DNA of 64,000 bases, taken from Terebella lapidaria. Taxonomy: Eukaryota > Annelida > Polychaeta > Terebellida > Terebellidae. Position 1 is the stretch's first letter. Every line of letters begins with the position of its first letter. The stretch covers positions 23,771,402 through 23,835,401 of the forward strand of contig OX424567.1 of assembly GCA_949152475.1 (NCBI GenBank). The letters are read 5' to 3'. Below the pieces are notes generated by a model. That model saw only the letters and a list, made by a program, of their open reading frames with translations, was not told the DNA's origin and made no database searches. Positions 12,777-24,064 of the stretch are shown here, piece by piece. A program made the translations under genes and the position numbers.

Positions 12777-15700
12777 CTATCACTCTAACATTTCAAGTAA
12801 AATATATATAAAACACTACGGATCTGTCGAAGTGTACCGCCGCCCCCTCCACCGCCTATCAAGGCTCCTCGTCAGTGAAGCCTCGTGGTCACAACGACAT
12901 CACAATGTTATACTTACAGTGCGATTTCATCATGAAATCATAGAGAGACAAAACACATAGGTTTTCGCATGCCCTGAAATACTCCTCCATTCCAAATTCT
13001 TGACAACGTGGAGAAGAAGGTACCTTGTTTCCACTTTGTTTAGCTCTCTGTGAGGTATATGGATACATAATATTATCTAGTCACTCCGTATGTCATCGTT
13101 GTCATGTACTGTGTGCAACTTTATCTAATTATAGAAGCATGTTTAATTTTTTCTCAATTTGTAACACTTTTCACAGTCGGGTGGTTCGAGTTTTGGTTAA
13201 CGTTATCATTCATTCTCGGTCCCGCAGTAACTCGAGGTCCATTTTTTTATACATTCTACTTGGCACATATCTCTGCTAAATGTTATAAGGACATGCGAAC
13301 GACATTCAGTAAACATGTAGAGCAAGGACGTCGTGTTACGCTTTAAAACGCCACTCAGTGTCACATAGTTCAGCACACTTCACAAACAAAAATTCCCATT
13401 CAATTCACCTACGTGATATCTGCCAGGTCGTCATGGCTTGCGACTTTTTAATCGCTTGGCAATTGACAGCCATACATTTTCTCTATATTTCAAAAGCAGT
13501 AGACATGCAGTTTTTGTCAATTGATCAACATGAACGTTTGACAAAATCTTTGAGGACAAAATCTATTCAGAGACCAATTCAGAATAGTTATTATTTGGAG
13601 CTCTTTGGATTTTTAAAATTAAACCACAAAGGGCCAAGGAAGGTTACTGGAGAAATGTACACAAGTGGTGGAAAAATTATAAGCCATTTGCACGAACATA
13701 ACGGTCAGCTGTGTCTGTCCAAATTTATGCTCCAAGATATTTAAGGTATATAACTATATGTTATCAAATGATTGTCAATACCGAGTGGAAGCTGGGTCAC
13801 CGCCGAGCTTTTGCGATGAACTACCCGGAGTATTTTCAACTCAAAACGTAGTTTAATATCAGAATACAAAATACGCCAGTTGAACTCGCCATCTTTGATA
13901 AGTGAATGTGTGGTTTCTAATGTGCTGTGAAATCAAATATATTTTTCAGAGATACAAATATTTTCAGCAAACTGTAGTCAGACCATGTCGGGTAACATGC
14001 AAAATATATTTCATTTTGCTGCACATATGAATCGGCGCACTCAACATTGAATAACACAATTGGACATATTCATAGTTTCAGGATTCGATCCCCATTCTGC
14101 ACATGGAAGGCATATTTCACGAGGTTTAAATGTTGTATGGTACCCCACAATTATGTCACAGGCCAATAGCCAGTCGGCTAACTATGCTCTGTTTGTCGGG
14201 ATCACAAGTGGTGTAGAGCTGAGTGTCATCAGCATACAATTTTATGCTGATTGCGTACTTTGCAGTTTTTCAGAATAGAGAACAAGTACAAGTAAGGACG
14301 CAAAACACGTCCTTTTGGACCCTGGTAGAGAGGAGTTTTTTTTTTACCATTTTGAAGACTGGGTTTCATGCATGTCATGGCCTCTGGACTCATCGTGGTT
14401 CTTTCTCCCACTCGGAGCATGATTCGTTTATACAGCAAGCCATCAGTAGTGTATCGAGTTCTGACAATAGTAACATAACATTACTGTATGGCGTCAATTA
14501 CACTCTCAGAGTATTCCGTAATCAGAACATGAGGGAAACACTGAACACGACGTATGAGGCCTTGGATACATGGATTTTGCTTTTGTTTGTTGTTGACCGG
14601 AACTATTTGGCATTTTAGCTAACAGTTTCAAAGCCAGAGCAACAGTTGCTGTCTCTGAATCCACCCGAATAAATTGGGGTGGCCCAAAATGAAAAATGAC
14701 AAGTTTTCGAGGTACCTCCTAAATTTGAGACGTAGCAAAAAACTATTTGTCAAATTCTATTTCCTCGTCATGCTAATGCCTATTTAGATACGGGAAGTAG
14801 CCAGAATTTTGGGCATGTTACAGAGAATTGTCAAGAATTTTCAAAAATACAATGGCCTGGTTTATGGTGTAGAATTCTTGATTCCTGCATCGAATACGAG
14901 GCTCAAGCTACATACTGTGAATGAAAACTACATTCTGTGTCAATTAAACCTATTAATCAATGCTATATCTGTACAAGTACTATTGATATTGAGTCGAGCA
15001 ATATCATTTATTTCAACAGAAGAACCACTATACGTTGCATTACAAGTACATTGCTTGTTTTTATTCTTAGGCTTAATCAAACAAACTCAGCCAAACTATT
15101 TACACGGAATAATGAATCTCATCAATATAACAATGACGAAACATAAATATTAATAATTCGTTATATTCACATGTTGAATATCACCTGCAGCTCATCGTGT
15201 AATTCACATACACCAAAATACACAAATCTGTCAGGGGGTGTACATTGTAGAAACGTTCATCATCAAGTCAGAAATGCAATCACACCAATACATACTGACT
15301 TTGTGTGGAGAGTTGTGTCTGTAAAACATATTTCACAAACAAAGTCAAATCCAAGTTTTGATGAACAAATCCATGACTTTGATTATACAATTACAACGGT
15401 CGAAAAAAAACATGTGCCTTGAGAATCCTCCCTTTTGTTATACGATGTGTTGAAGGGTGGAAGTTTTACTTTTAATCAAGAGTGAAAAATACTTTACACA
15501 GGTTCATGATAATTTGGTTAATACGAAGATGGTTGCAACAAAAATGAACTTTTAGTTTGAGAAAGAAAACATAAAAACAATACAAAATAGATAGAAAGGC
15601 CGATGAAAATATTGCCATATAATTACTAATAAAAGTATTCCATATATTTTACGTCTATAATGAATACGTGTAAACGGTAATATTTTCAAGTTGGAAAATT

Positions 15701-15926
15701 TGACAAAAAATTGTTATTTTCCAAAAATAAAACATTTTATATCAAAACTCATTGAGTATCCACAAAATGCTGTAGCCACTGAGCTAGAAAGCTAACGATA
15801 CTAGATACATCATGCACTTTGGACTAATTTGATGTCAATCGAACGATGCGAATTGATATATTTTTATGATGCTAATGAACGAGATGGGGTTATTAATGTG
15901 TTCCAACGCACCATTCCAGCAATTCA
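12777..15926. other. no gene identified; weak ORFs only
   Basis: Several frames of 80-130 codons occur on the plus strand. The most noteworthy is 13104-13346, whose translation has two hydrophobic stretches, followed by 13358-13744. None has a recognisable domain, convincing splice sites or a good start context, and the base composition is as AT-rich as the surroundings. I read them as chance frames. A short GC-richer patch lies at 12825-12900. Confidence 0.4.
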
Positions 15927-16838
15927 CTACCCTTGCAGCACGTGAGTCAACTCTTCTTGAATTCCGTCCCTTTCCATACAAAACTCCTCTCGCCAGGCAG
16001 CCACAGCTTTAGTTGCCATTTCGACAGGAATCTGTGGGAAATGCTCCACCATTGTTGCTATAATCTCCGCGTCAGTTTCTAACACCTTGCTCTCGAGTTG
16101 ATGTTGGGAATTTTCCTCCAGCAGCAGATTATCTTTCATAGCAATAAGCTTTCCTTCATGGAATCGAACCAATCGGAAGCTCTGACTCAAGATGTTATCC
16201 GGATTTCGATAAACGGTCTCTGTTATGCGTTTTGCTGCCTCTTCAATGTCCCATGATTTTTTCGTGAAACTATACAGGGGTTTCCATGAAGTTTTCCCAG
16301 ATCTTCGAGGATTTCTCGAGCGTGCCACGCGCGTGTACGTGTCACCTTCCCTCACGAGTTTGTACGACCGGTAACTCTCATGGAACACTTCGGTTTCTCC
16401 GTCAAAATCCAGTGATATGGCATGAAATGCTGGTTCTCCCACACAAATCTCAGCAAGGTATGCATCTCCCTCAACTTGGACGTTGTTGGCGACCACAGTG
16501 ACATGGTCATTAGTGTCAGCACCTTTCGCTATAATTAGATCCACATCGTACCCAATGGCTTCCATGATGCAGAGCATGGCAGTGTTGCCACTCCAGCAGA
16601 GACCACCGAAGCCGCTGGTTGCGTACTCGATGTTCTCAGCCATGGTCGGCGCGGTACGCTCCCCCCTAGGTTTGATGACGTGGGCCACGTTGTGGAGGGT
16701 GAACATGTTGTGGAAAGCCATGATCATCCTATTCAGGAGTTCAAGTTTGTCTCGTTCCATTGCCGACCTTGCGTTGTCGATTTTCAAGGATTCTTCTATG
16801 AATTTCCATGCTTTTTCTTCGTCAATATATCTAGCCAT
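15927..16838 (-). CDS. arylamine N-acetyltransferase-like enzyme
   Basis: NAT-family fold, which transfers the acetyl group of acetyl-CoA to arylamines and hydrazines in the cytosol through a Cys-His-Asp triad. The predicted protein has 303 residues, close to the family's usual 290 or so. Seen: GFGGLCW with C81 matching the RGGxC active-site loop; NDHVTVV with H112 matching the HLLLQV histidine; YLAEICVG matching YIVDAGFG, where the triad Asp becomes E130; and YSFTKKSWDIEE matching the family's C-terminal LFTLEPRxIEDF region. The ATG at 16838 (MARYIDEEK) is chosen because the open frame further upstream has no ATG, and because the same ATG is kept in the broken neighbour copy. No intron is needed. 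It stops with TAG. Substrate is unknown, and the Glu for Asp change makes ordinary arylamine activity uncertain. The family call is firm. Confidence 0.88.
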   Translation of the reverse strand: MARYIDEEKAWKFIEESLKIDNARSAMERDKLELLNRMIMAFHNMFTLHNVAHVIKPRGERTAPTMAENIEYATSGFGGLCWSGNTAMLCIMEAIGYDVDLIIAKGADTNDHVTVVANNVQVEGDAYLAEICVGEPAFHAISLDFDGETEVFHESYRSYKLVREGDTYTRVARSRNPRRSGKTSWKPLYSFTKKSWDIEEAAKRITETVYRNPDNILSQSFRLVRFHEGKLIAMKDNLLLEENSQHQLESKVLETDAEIIATMVEHFPQIPVEMATKAVAAWREEFCMERDGIQEELTHVLQG

Positions 16839-17189
16839 TTCGAAAATGTGCGTTTTCTCTGGAAATAAGATTTCCACAAAAATGCCACAATGGGCATCCA
16901 ACGTCTAAGTTTCTTGAGTAACCCGAAAGCAAAGAAACAAAATTGGGCCACAATATTGTTTTGATGTGATCGTGACCCAACTGGATTGGACTGGACTGGA
17001 CTTGACAAGATGTCGGAAAGTAAAATTTGATGATGCATTTGTTGCACATCTATTTGAAATCAATCAGGTAAGATGGCTGAATTTTTCCCTTTTTTCATTC
17101 AAGTATGTTAGCTAAGGACATAAGATAATCACGGATATTTCGAAGATGTTGATAATGTCCCTAAGTAAACATTATATAACTGATCAAGT

Positions 17190-17640
17190 TTTTAAAGTTT
17201 GTCTTGTTCCATTGCCGACTTGGCATTGTAGATTATCAAGGACTCTTCTTTGAATTACCATACTTTTTCTTCGTGAATATATCTAGCCATTTTGGAAATG
17301 TACATATTTTTTGGAAATTAGATTGTCCAAAAAAATGCCACAATGGGCATTCAAGTTCCTTAAGTAGGCCGAAAGCGGCGAAAAAAACTGGGCCATAATG
17401 TTGCTTCGATGTGATCGTGAAACAACTGGATTGGACTGGACTGGACTTGACAAGATGCTGAAAAGTAAAATTTGATGATGCATTTGTTGCATATACAATT
17501 CAAAATCATCCAGGTACGATGGCTGAATTCTTCTTTTTTTCATTCAAGCGTGAAAGCTAAGGATATAACATAATCACGGATATTTCAAAAGTGTTGGTAA
17601 TGTTCCTAAGTAAATATTACTGATCAAATCTTTATTTCTT
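17190..17640 (-). pseudogene. broken partial tandem copy of the NAT-like gene's 5' end
   Basis: Sequence from about 17196 repeats 16745 onward with a period of 451 bp. Both contain CCATTGCCGAC, TATATCTAGCCAT, CCACAATGGGCAT and TGGACTGGACTGGACTTGAC. The copy covers the equivalent of the first 35 or so codons of the NAT-like gene plus its 5' flank. It keeps the ATG of MARYI but has a TAA in frame about a dozen codons later and no downstream body, so it cannot make an enzyme. It may still carry promoter sequence. Confidence 0.85.
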
Positions 17641-18784
17641 TTTTACATGTACAAAGATAAACTCCTTGAGAGATCAAGCAGCACTGTTCATTGAGCGGTA
17701 ATAATGAAATATACAATGTGATATCATTGAAATATATGACGGAGTCGAAACTGGTGATCATAGACTCTAAATGTCATTCAAAAGGCATATTGGGATTTCT
17801 GGCTGTGTGTTCCGATTTAAATAATATCTACAAATGAGTACGGGAATCACAGTTGAATTCATATACAAGAGATCAATGAGTATATAACTACAGAAACAAA
17901 ACTACAAATGTGCTGGGGAAGATGTCAAATCCAGACATTCATTCACATTTTTACATAACGTGAATACGTCGTATACTTTCCAAGTTCACTGCACCAGGTT
18001 GTGTCTCGAACAATATCCCTTTTCTCATTAATTTGCGATTTTCTGATGGAGACCACTTGCATTTGTTTACAATACTGATATTCCCCATGCTTTGTTGCTT
18101 GCTTTGTGCATCCAGCTGAACATTCCAAACCTCGTTTGTTCTTGGAAGGTATATATAGGTACCTAAAAGATTAACCGGTATCAATTCAATCAAACATAGT
18201 CATTGCCTTTAAATGTACTAGTTTCGACCGCAAACAATATCAAGTTTGTTTTACTGCACATGTTTGTTGTTTTGTCTTTTCATATTGCATTCAACACCAG
18301 GTTTGCAACTGCCAATAGAAACTACATATTTATGTATTATATTAATGATATGTGTTCCGGAACACCTGATTTTATTTTTTTATGGTCATATAATGGAAGT
18401 TTTTGAAGTACCATACAATTTTATTGATTTGGCCTGATCCTGGAATTTGAGATTGGATAATGGGCATGGCTTTGTTCACTCGGAATACTTTGTACTTGGG
18501 CACTGGCTCCATATTCATATCCATCAATATTTGTTATTCAAACTAACTTTAATAATCAGCGTTAACTTGGTGCGAGTTGAGTCAGTATTAATGTTTGTCA
18601 AGCTGGTTTGTCGTGCAAGTGCTTCATGTGTTCTACCGTTAAATGGAAAGCTTATTCAATGCAGGTGACTTCGTTACATAAATCAAGTTCACTGGGTCTG
18701 CATATTCGCCATTTCCACCGTGCTCACCATGTCCGCTATGTCCACATCCGCTGAATACTGAAAGTCCACTGTGTCAGACTTTTT
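17641..18784. other. no gene seen
   Basis: AT-rich sequence. A small run of similar triplets (CCATTTCCACCG, CCATGTCCGC, ATGTCCACATCCGC) lies at 18707-18770. It is too short to call a repeat family, and I see no gene here. Confidence 0.4.
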
Positions 18785-19695
18785 ATGAATCAATCCACGG
18801 GCACCTTTGTTTGGGGGAACAACGATCACCGTGATTGGTTGACCTTGTTACAACTGAGCATGAGTATTGTGTCATCGCCCAGTTGCCAAACGAATGTCAT
18901 ATACTGTCAAATTGTCACCATGATCGACCATGTTTGGGAACATGACAGTCTTCCTTGCGTCCGCCATCTTGGAAACACCGTGTTTTCGTGTTTCAGGTCA
19001 AATCAGTTCACCTCTTCTCGTGACTATGGTGATTATTGTGACTATTGTTCATGGAATCGAAACGCTCCAGCAAGTTTGTAGCATACTGGCTCGCTCAAGG
19101 AATAAAGAGCTCAGATGTGAAGCAATTAAGTTTTATATACATATCTTCGAGGCCTCGAAGAAGGAGTCACTCGAGCAGAGATACCATAAAACTGGTATTA
19201 ATGTACCCGTTAGGCATAATACGTAAGACGTTTCTGGGCATTGTTCATTTGAACACTATCGATTTTGTCCAGTCCAGCTCAGTCCAGGAATTTTCAATAT
19301 ATATACCCAGTTCCTACGCGGCACAGAGGTCATCTTCGTTTGAGGCAACAACGATCGCCGTGATTGGTCAAATGTCAATGTCAAATTGACCCCGTGGTCG
19401 AGTATTTATAGGGACATACAGGGACGCCTGCACACCCCTCCCCCCCCCCCCCCTCCCCCAACACTGTGTCCGCCTGTGTTCTTTGTGTCTGCCCTTATCA
19501 CTGTTGAAGAGATTGCCTATGTGTGATAAGATATTTAAAGGAAATTTCTTCCGAGAGGTCAATTCAAGTAACAGGCATGTTGTGAATGTGGAGAAAAAGC
19601 GTGATCACCTATGTTTTCAATGATGATTCTGGCCGGAATAGTTAGATACATGACTGTTCGGGGTATTGCAGAGAGAGCCTCATCGGAGCAGCAAT
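18785..19695 (+). repeat. partial, diverged third copy of the 3' part of the 4.3 kb unit
   Basis: It matches the 11600-12500 stretch of unit 2 in order: GGTTGACC, GTTGCCAAACGAATGTCA, TTGTCACCATG, CTCCAGCAAGTTT(TG)TAG, TATCTTC(A/G)AG(A/G)CCTC, the GTCCAG run, and GGCCGGAATAGTTAG near its end. There is also a second, displaced GGGAACAACGATC block at its left edge. A poly-C run of about 16 lies at 19440-19455. It is non-coding. Confidence 0.75.
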
Positions 19696-19697
19696 TA

Positions 19698-20640
19698 CCG
19701 AGAGAATCAGAGATTGTCGCCCCTTCATATTGAGTAACTGAAACTAGAGCTGACGACCCTTACATTTTCGGCCTGGGTGATTATTTGGGATTTTGGCATA
19801 TCTTATCTTATTATCTTGTCTTGAAAATATATTCTATCTTGACTATATTTTGATTATATTCTCAACCACGACCTGAATTCTTGAAAGTGACCTGCCAAAC
19901 TTCGAAAGCTTTATCAGATTGATACTACATACTTTATGTTCAATATTCTATTGAAAAGCATCAGTGGTTTCGGAATCTCTACTACCTAAAATACTACGAA
20001 AATTTCAGTTGATGACCCTTACATTTCGACATGTGATCGTACGAACATCGGTTATAGCAATGGTTGGGAAATTGACCATAGAAAAATACAAAATTATTAC
20101 GGCTACTTATTGCTACTTTACGATTTAGACCTTTTCTGTGGCCTTTATCTTGAAAATTAAAATTTCACAATATCGCTTACATTATCAAGGCGCGTCTTCT
20201 GGGTGAAAACGGGTTAGAAAGATCGAAAATTGGCACTCAAAAGTTGTGAAAGCATGACCCTCAAGTTTTCGAACTTGGGCGATAAAGAGGAGTTTCGGAC
20301 ATCGGCGGTACCCCATACAATCGGGAATTGTTCAAAGAAGAGAACAACACCTAAAATAGTTGGAAACTTTATTATTGATTAGAACAAGAGTTATAGCCAA
20401 TTATGTGATTGTTTACTTTTGGTTGATATGGAAACAATTTTGATTATATTTTAGCAAAAACTGAGGAGGACCGAGCCACTGTCATTCCGCTGTAATTTTC
20501 AAGTCTATCAAACTATTTTTTCCAAGTTATGCGCGCGGACAGACAGGGATCGAACAAACAGGGAGACAGACAAACCCAAATGCAATACCCTCTCCCCTAT
20601 CGGGGCTAGGGCAATAATGCAATCGTGCAGTTGCCCGGTG
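19698..20640. repeat. probable inserted repeat element of unknown class
   Basis: Similarity to the 4.3 kb unit stops abruptly after CAGCAATTA at about 19697. The new sequence contains two related blocks (GCTGACGACCCTTACATTT and GTTGATGACCCTTACATTT) and ends near a CCCC-TATC-GGGG hairpin followed by GGGCAATAAT. The abrupt join and terminal hairpin suggest a transposed, non-coding element, but I cannot define both ends or a target duplication. Confidence 0.3.
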
Positions 20641-21479
20641 TGGGTTTGCTGGTTTCACCTCTTTTATGGAGCTTATGTCACAAAGATGAATTTGATCTCC
20701 AGCTCAGACGAGAACTGTGAATTGCTCCTGCACTGTGTTGCTATTGTTCGTGTCTAACAAGCTACAGCATAGTATGAATTGAAATCGTAAGAATATGTCC
20801 AGATATGCTATTTGAAGTCACATGACAATTATTGAACTTTTTGAAGTAATATGATTTGTAATATTAGATTATTTGTAATTATAAATATTGAGTCAGGCGT
20901 GATTGCCTATCCAATGTTATCCAAATTGTCTGTACATCTCCTGAATTTTCATTTTTCGGCCCTTTAGGCTATTCGCAAACTGAATATTTCGTGGATTCCA
21001 ATAGACTTGATATATTCTATTACATTAGCCTGTACAAAATTCACTGGCCTGGACAGACGGATCGACCACGTTTGCAACCAGCCCTGTTTCACACAGACGT
21101 CCCTGACTACAGTTCACATAATACTAGCACATGCGTTTCATGATGGTATCAGATGAACAGGATAATTGGGGTGTCTCGGGGTAGCATCCTAATGCAGTGT
21201 CACTCTGATATATACCCATCAACATAAACTAGGTATATTACATTGTTGCCTCCAGGACACCACATATTGCTTTATGAATATTTATTTCCTTGAAATAACT
21301 GGACATATGTCACGTTTTGTTTCACGTCCAACTCAGCGTGAAATTGATTTAATTGAATTTAATTGATATTAATATAATTGATATTGGCCTTATTGATATT
21401 TATTGGTATTGGCCTTGCACTATACAGTTCAAATGCATTTTATACACAATATTAAATATTTGCATTCGAAAAACGTAGA
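20641..21479. other. no gene seen
   Basis: A short simple stretch of AATTGATATT-like repeats lies at about 21340-21410. Otherwise this is anonymous AT-rich sequence. Confidence 0.4.
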
Positions 21480-22490
21480 ACGATTGAACTGCGCTTCATT
21501 GAATCACAACATAAATTGCACTCAGCCATACCCTTGCGTCAAATAAATGTGAGTGAAAACGTGCAAAGTTGAATACAATGCGTTCGTGGCATAATGGTTT
21601 GTTCCATGTATGATGAAAAGAATACTTTTCACCATGTAACCGAGTCTTCTACATCGCCAGAATCTCGTGTGTTTTATTGATGACTGACAAACAACAGAAT
21701 CGATTGTCCTTGAGAATCACAAAGACCTGTGTATTCTGGTGATAAAAAACAATGCAATCGGTTGTATAGTACCATAGCACAGACACTCTCAAAAAGAGGA
21801 TCCATTCAGTGTTACTATCAGACAAGACCTGACAAGCAGGTGATAAAATTAACAGCATTAACGGCGAAAACGAAAATATTTAACAATGAGGGAATAAGGT
21901 ATAATGTGTCTCGAGGTATAAATACATCCTTCAAGTATGGATGCGTTCCATTGCATTACATTAACCTATTCTAATCAAGGTAAATGCGCATCCTAACCTG
22001 CCATTTGTCTTGGGAGAAAACCTTCACATATAGAGAGTCAGATGGTGGAACAATTCAACATTCCATGAGAGATCAACTTCAGACAGGACATTCGTTGACA
22101 TATTGAAATGAGTTAATGAAAAATTTGAACATATCTATGCGTCACTTCTATATGAGCAAAGCAGCCACGTGTTCGTTTGTCCAGTCGGCATGTAGAAATG
22201 ATTAAAATACAACGGTGTATGATTCCTCTTGACACTCCACCAGTAAGCCTTAAATATCAAGAGGGTTACCGGTGTTCCCCGACTGAACTCTGCTTATGAA
22301 ATGTGTAGATGCTACTGGGTGACATGTTTCTCTAGATGTAGTGACCAGCTCATTATGGAATGGCACTCGAAGAGTAGTCACCACTGATCACTGAATGAGT
22401 CATCATCATATTTCTGAGTCATCAAGGAAAATGAATATGTGTGATGAGAGGCAACGTTTATCCCTCAGCAGAGTGCCATACAGCGAATCG
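21480..22490 (-). repeat. inverted partial copy of the 4.3 kb unit
   Basis: Read on the minus strand, this follows the first part of the unit. 22340-22400 matches the TCATTCAGTGATCAGTGG region. 22060-22090 matches GTTGAATTGTTCCACCAT. 21810-21860 matches CACCTGCTTGTCAGGTCT. 21560-21610 matches the GCATTGTATTCA and GGCCAC(A/G)AACG region. It is diverged and non-coding. Being inverted and 9 kb from the tandem pair, it shows that the family spread by more than tandem duplication. Confidence 0.72.
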
Positions 22491-24064
22491 AAATAGAGCG
22501 AGAGATGTTTCAATTTCTTCCATTTACGAGTCACTTTTTTATTGTCTTAGAAGAAATGTGTTGCATTTGTAATTGGCAAAATTTCCCGAATGCCACATGT
22601 GCTTTCACACAATAAACCAACTTATGCATGTTTTCCGACCTCGTCTGTTCCATTCACAAAATCGTGAAACAGAAAATGAAATTATGGTTTTAATGAATAT
22701 CTAAGTCAGGGCCTAAGCACCATTGTAATTCTCAAGGACAATGGTGTGACATGTTTTTCGATCATCAATGAAAAATGAGGTTCCGAGAAATATCATGTAA
22801 AAAAAAACCAGTTATCCAGTAAGAAACAAGATGACAGGATTTTATTTGCAGCGGACATCACTCAGGAGTAATATGTCAATGATCAGAAGAACTCCAATCT
22901 CCCAAGTGTCATTCAGTGTGAAACACGTTCTAGATTAGTAGTCTAATGCTGATTATCTACCGGCCAAGTTACATTCCTTTACAGAGTTTTGTCACAGGAC
23001 AGGTTTCAGGCATTTCAACTCTGCGAGTGCGAGTATGTGTCTTTTAGTCCCGTCAACTTATTTTGCAAGCACGTTTTTGTTTCTTATGCTCATTTGTTGG
23101 AGTTCCGTGAACCAGTCATTCAGCCACAATTAATAGTTGTAGAAGAAGCGACCAACCCAAGTATATCAATGAACACAAATGACCGCCTTTGTGACCGAGT
23201 GGACATGAGTGGTGGCTCTTGAAGCAACGAAGCTCACAGTGTGGGAGGTCTGGGGTTTCTGGACCTACACTTAGTAAGTGAAGTTTTCATGAAGGCTAAT
23301 TATGATTAAAGTTTTTTTCTTACTGAACGGCGCTTACCAAATTCAAAATTTGTCATTCCACGTGAAGCTTTAATACACGCTTGTGGTGGTTGCCCACGTT
23401 GGAAAAACAAATACCAATTATTATAACGGATTTCAATTAACCCGTGTACATTCTAATTAACTAGAATCCAGCAAGTAATCGATGCATATCATTTTCGCAT
23501 GATGCATATTCACAATGAAACAAAATTGTAAGTTGACACAGCACAACTATCTCAGACATGCTATATGATTATCTATGTGATCTGATACCGAGGCGAATAT
23601 CACGGAACACTCGGATACGGTTACACATTGCAGCAGCGTTATGGTGGCACATCACATATCTTGTATGGGGTCGAGATCCAAACTCCAAGCCACAAGCTCC
23701 AAGAGGGAAGGAATTTTTTCAAGCATAATATACTGCACAACTTGCATCTGATACCGCACGATTCATGGTAGATAAACTATGTTACTTGTAAGTGTATTTT
23801 GATATATTACGCTATGTTTAACGTTTTACACGGTCGTAGGTACTTTGGCGAGAATTAGCATTTTATGATTGACAATGAAAAAAATTCCCAAATTTTAGGC
23901 GAAACTGACAAACCGAATAAATTTATTTCTGATGTATTGACTTTTGTCAACTTTATATTCCACAAAATTATGACAGTAATCATGTCCTCAATATCGACTT
24001 GTAACACAGCCTACTGTCACACAGCCATGCGCTTCGAAATGTTCTCAAACTGGGAGGGAAAACT
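22491..24064. other. no gene seen
   Basis: AT-rich sequence with no supported frame, repeat boundary or regulatory site. Confidence 0.4.

Noticed and set aside
13104-13744. Two plus-strand frames, the first rich in hydrophobic residues
   Set aside because: They were considered as a membrane-protein fragment. There is no family motif, no splice signals of note, and composition equal to the background.
16839-16901. N-terminal extension of the NAT-like ORF
   Set aside because: The upstream open part starts only with TTG. Animal genes start at ATG, and the ATG at 16838 is conserved in the neighbouring broken copy.
16483-16908. 141-codon plus-strand frame
   Set aside because: It is antisense to the NAT-like gene; the minus-strand frame has the family motifs.
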